Of a stretch of DNA of 64,000 bases, positions 62,519-64,000 are shown piece after piece (the stretch's first letter is position 1; each line of letters opens with the position of its first letter). The notes under the pieces are model-generated. The model was not told where the DNA came from. It did not search any database and worked only from the letters and a program-made list of their open reading frames with translations. The translations under genes were made by a program, and so were the position numbers. The DNA comes from Azonexus sp. (lineage in GTDB: Bacteria > Pseudomonadota > Gammaproteobacteria > Burkholderiales > Rhodocyclaceae): contig JAGOBB010000006.1 of NCBI GenBank assembly GCA_017983615.1, positions 62,001 to 126,000 on the forward strand, written 5' to 3'.

Positions 62519-64000
62519 GTACTGTGTTTTTAGCCTTGGCAGCCATTTCCGGATAGTCCCGGGAGAAGTGCAGGCCACGACTTTCCTTTCGCTGCATGGC
62601 ACAGCGCACGATGAGGTCTGCAGTAACCACGAGGTTGCGCAATTCTATGAGATCGTGACTGACCCGGAAATTGGCGTAGAACTCGTCGATTTCCCGCATC
62701 AGCAGGCCAATACGGTGTTTGGCGCGTTTCAGGCGTTTGGTCGTCCGGACAATCCCGACGTAGTCCCACATGAAGCGCCGGAGCTCGTCCCAGTTATGGG
62801 AAATGACCACTTCTTCGTCTGCATCGGTGACCCGGCTTTCGTCCCACAAAGGCAAAACCGGAATCGCATTGTCTTTCTGGTTCAAAATATCATTGACCGC
62901 AGCTTCGGCAAAAACCAGGCATTCGAGCAGCGAATTCGAGGCCAGGCGATTGGCCCCATGCAAGCCGGTGCAAGATGCTTCACCAGCCACATAGAGACCG
63001 ACGACATCGGTGCGCCCGTGCAAGTCACTGACGACGCCACCGCAGGTGTAGTGCGCGGCTGGAACGACTGGAATGGGGGTCTGCGTGATGTCGATGCCCA
63101 ATTCAAGGCAGCGGGCATGGATATTCGGGAAATGACCACGAATGAATTCCTCACCCTTGTGCGAAATATCGAGGAAGACGCAGTCCAGACCGCGCTTTTT
63201 CATTTCGAAGTCAATGGCGCGGGCGACTACATCACGGGGAGCCAGTTCGGCCCGGTCATCGTGCTCCGGCATGAAGCGCGTGCCATCCGGCAAGCGGAGC
63301 AGGCCACCTTCGCCACGAACTGCTTCGGAAATCAGGAAGGATTTCGCTTGGGGATGATAGAGGCAGGTTGGATGGAACTGGATGAATTCCATGTTTGACA
63401 CCCGGCAACCCGCCCGATAAGCCATGGCAATTCCGTCACCGGTCGAGGTATCCGGATTGGTTGTATAGAGATAGACCTTGCCGGCACCGCCAGTAGCGAG
63501 AAGGGTATTCGACGCGCCAACGGTGACGACTTCACCGCTACGGTTGTTCAGCAAATAAGCGCCGTAGCAACGCCGATCACCCTTGCCGAGTTTTTCGCCG
63601 GTGATCAGATCGATGGCGATGTGGTCTTCGAGGATGGTAATGTTGGGATTGGCGCGAACCTTCTTGGTCAAGGTGTCCTGCACTGCGAAGCCTGTGGCAT
63701 CGGCAACGTGGATGACTCGGCGGGCACTGTGGCCGCCTTCGCGGGTCAGGTGATAGCCTGAGGAGTCCTTGGTAAAAGGCACGCCCTGTTCGATAAGCCA
63801 ATCTATGACGCGGCGGCCATTTTCGACCACGTGACGGGTGGCTTTCTCATCGTTGAGCCATGCCCCGGCGACCAGGGTGTCCCGGATGTGTGCCTCGATC
63901 GAGTCCTGGCTATCCAGAACTGCAGCGATCCCTCCTTGGGCCCACCCTGACGCGGAATCCTCAAGACTGCGCTTGCTCACCAAGGCCACGCGACAATGCG
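62493..64000 (-). CDS. nadB: L-aspartate oxidase, N-terminus beyond window
   Basis: At least 500 residues of the FAD enzyme that oxidises aspartate to iminoaspartate in NAD synthesis. [11 protein letters not shown] is near the visible start. [56 protein letters not shown] and [16 protein letters not shown] are conserved with E. coli NadB, as is the C-terminal [14 protein letters not shown]. The frame is open to the window edge, and about 30-40 N-terminal residues, with the FAD-binding GxGxxG, are missing. The gene is convergent with the ygfX-like gene. Confidence 0.95.
   Translation of the reverse strand, partial: HCRVALVSKRSLEDSASGWAQGGIAAVLDSQDSIEAHIRDTLVAGAWLNDEKATRHVVENGRRVIDWLIEQGVPFTKDSSGYHLTREGGHSARRVIHVADATGFAVQDTLTKKVRANPNITILEDHIAIDLITGEKLGKGDRRCYGAYLLNNRSGEVVTVGASNTLLATGGAGKVYLYTTNPDTSTGDGIAMAYRAGCRVSNMEFIQFHPTCLYHPQAKSFLISEAVRGEGGLLRLPDGTRFMPEHDDRAELAPRDVVARAIDFEMKKRGLDCVFLDISHKGEEFIRGHFPNIHARCLELGIDITQTPIPVVPAAHYTCGGVVSDLHGRTDVVGLYVAGEASCTGLHGANRLASNSLLECLVFAEAAVNDILNQKDNAIPVLPLWDESRVTDADEEVVISHNWDELRRFMWDYVGIVRTTKRLKRAKHRIGLLMREIDEFYANFRVSHDLIELRNLVVTADLIVRCAMQRKESRGLHFSRDYPEMAAKAKNTVLRRRQPVR

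Overview
The window is GC-rich, densely packed chromosomal DNA from a betaproteobacterium, most likely of the Rhodocyclales (Dechloromonas/Azonexus-like). The evidence for this is the order of the ispDF, rpmF-plsX-fabHDG-acpP-fabF, tsaB-rimI-udg and moaA loci, the many c-di-GMP proteins, and the protein families themselves. Placement to genus is inference. There is one tRNA gene. I saw no rRNA, insertion sequence, prophage or CRISPR array. Both ends cut through genes: a repeat protein at the left and nadB at the right.

Layout. Positions 1-3000 hold small accessory genes: a tryptophan-rich repeat protein, a CheX-like DUF3334 protein, a secreted low-complexity protein, and tiny Arg-rich and Cys-rich proteins. 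An AmmeMemoRadiSam cassette with a hydrolase follows (3.1-6.1 kb), then an MgtC/DUF4010 membrane protein, ispD-ispF-thpR (7.4-9.1 kb) and a large REC-PAS-GGDEF-EAL protein coupled to a small protein and an HDOD protein (9.3-13.4 kb). Next come an EnvZ/OmpR-type two-component pair, tsaB-rimI-udg, lplT, a LysR regulator, alr and radA (13.4-23 kb). A second GGDEF-EAL protein overlaps an FtsX-type ABC permease (23-27.6 kb). Between 27.6 and 32.5 kb lies a probable partner-switching locus: an RsbW-like kinase, FecR, an OmpA lipoprotein, a CHASE2-PP2C phosphatase, a metallo-beta-lactamase-fold hydrolase and a STAS antagonist. YgiQ, a third GGDEF protein, truncated hemoglobin, typA, a fourth GGDEF-EAL protein, moaA, tRNA-Asn, an AsmA-like protein, an aromatic aminotransferase, uvrB and a low-molecular-weight phosphatase follow. 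Then come rne, rluC, a HAD hydrolase, a Rieske protein, sppA, an RsmI-like methylase and a Maf-like enzyme. The right end is the classic fatty-acid cluster, then a YgfX-like gene and nadB.

The most striking signal is not a gene. A 13-bp word, AATGCTACGGTCG, occurs about 12 times in 64 kb (exact or with one mismatch), on both strands. It lies both between genes and inside unrelated genes. It is usually followed by two A/T-rich tracts about one helical turn apart, around a GCC. Chance predicts far less than one copy. The layout recalls the uptake signal sequences of Pasteurellaceae and Neisseriaceae, or in-frame palindromic elements such as those of Rickettsia. I know of no description of it. 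Other things worth attention are a 12-bp stem that buries the GTG start of the ygfX-like gene, a 19-bp inverted repeat bracketing a structured gap upstream of the ompR-like gene, and the composition of the partner-switching locus.
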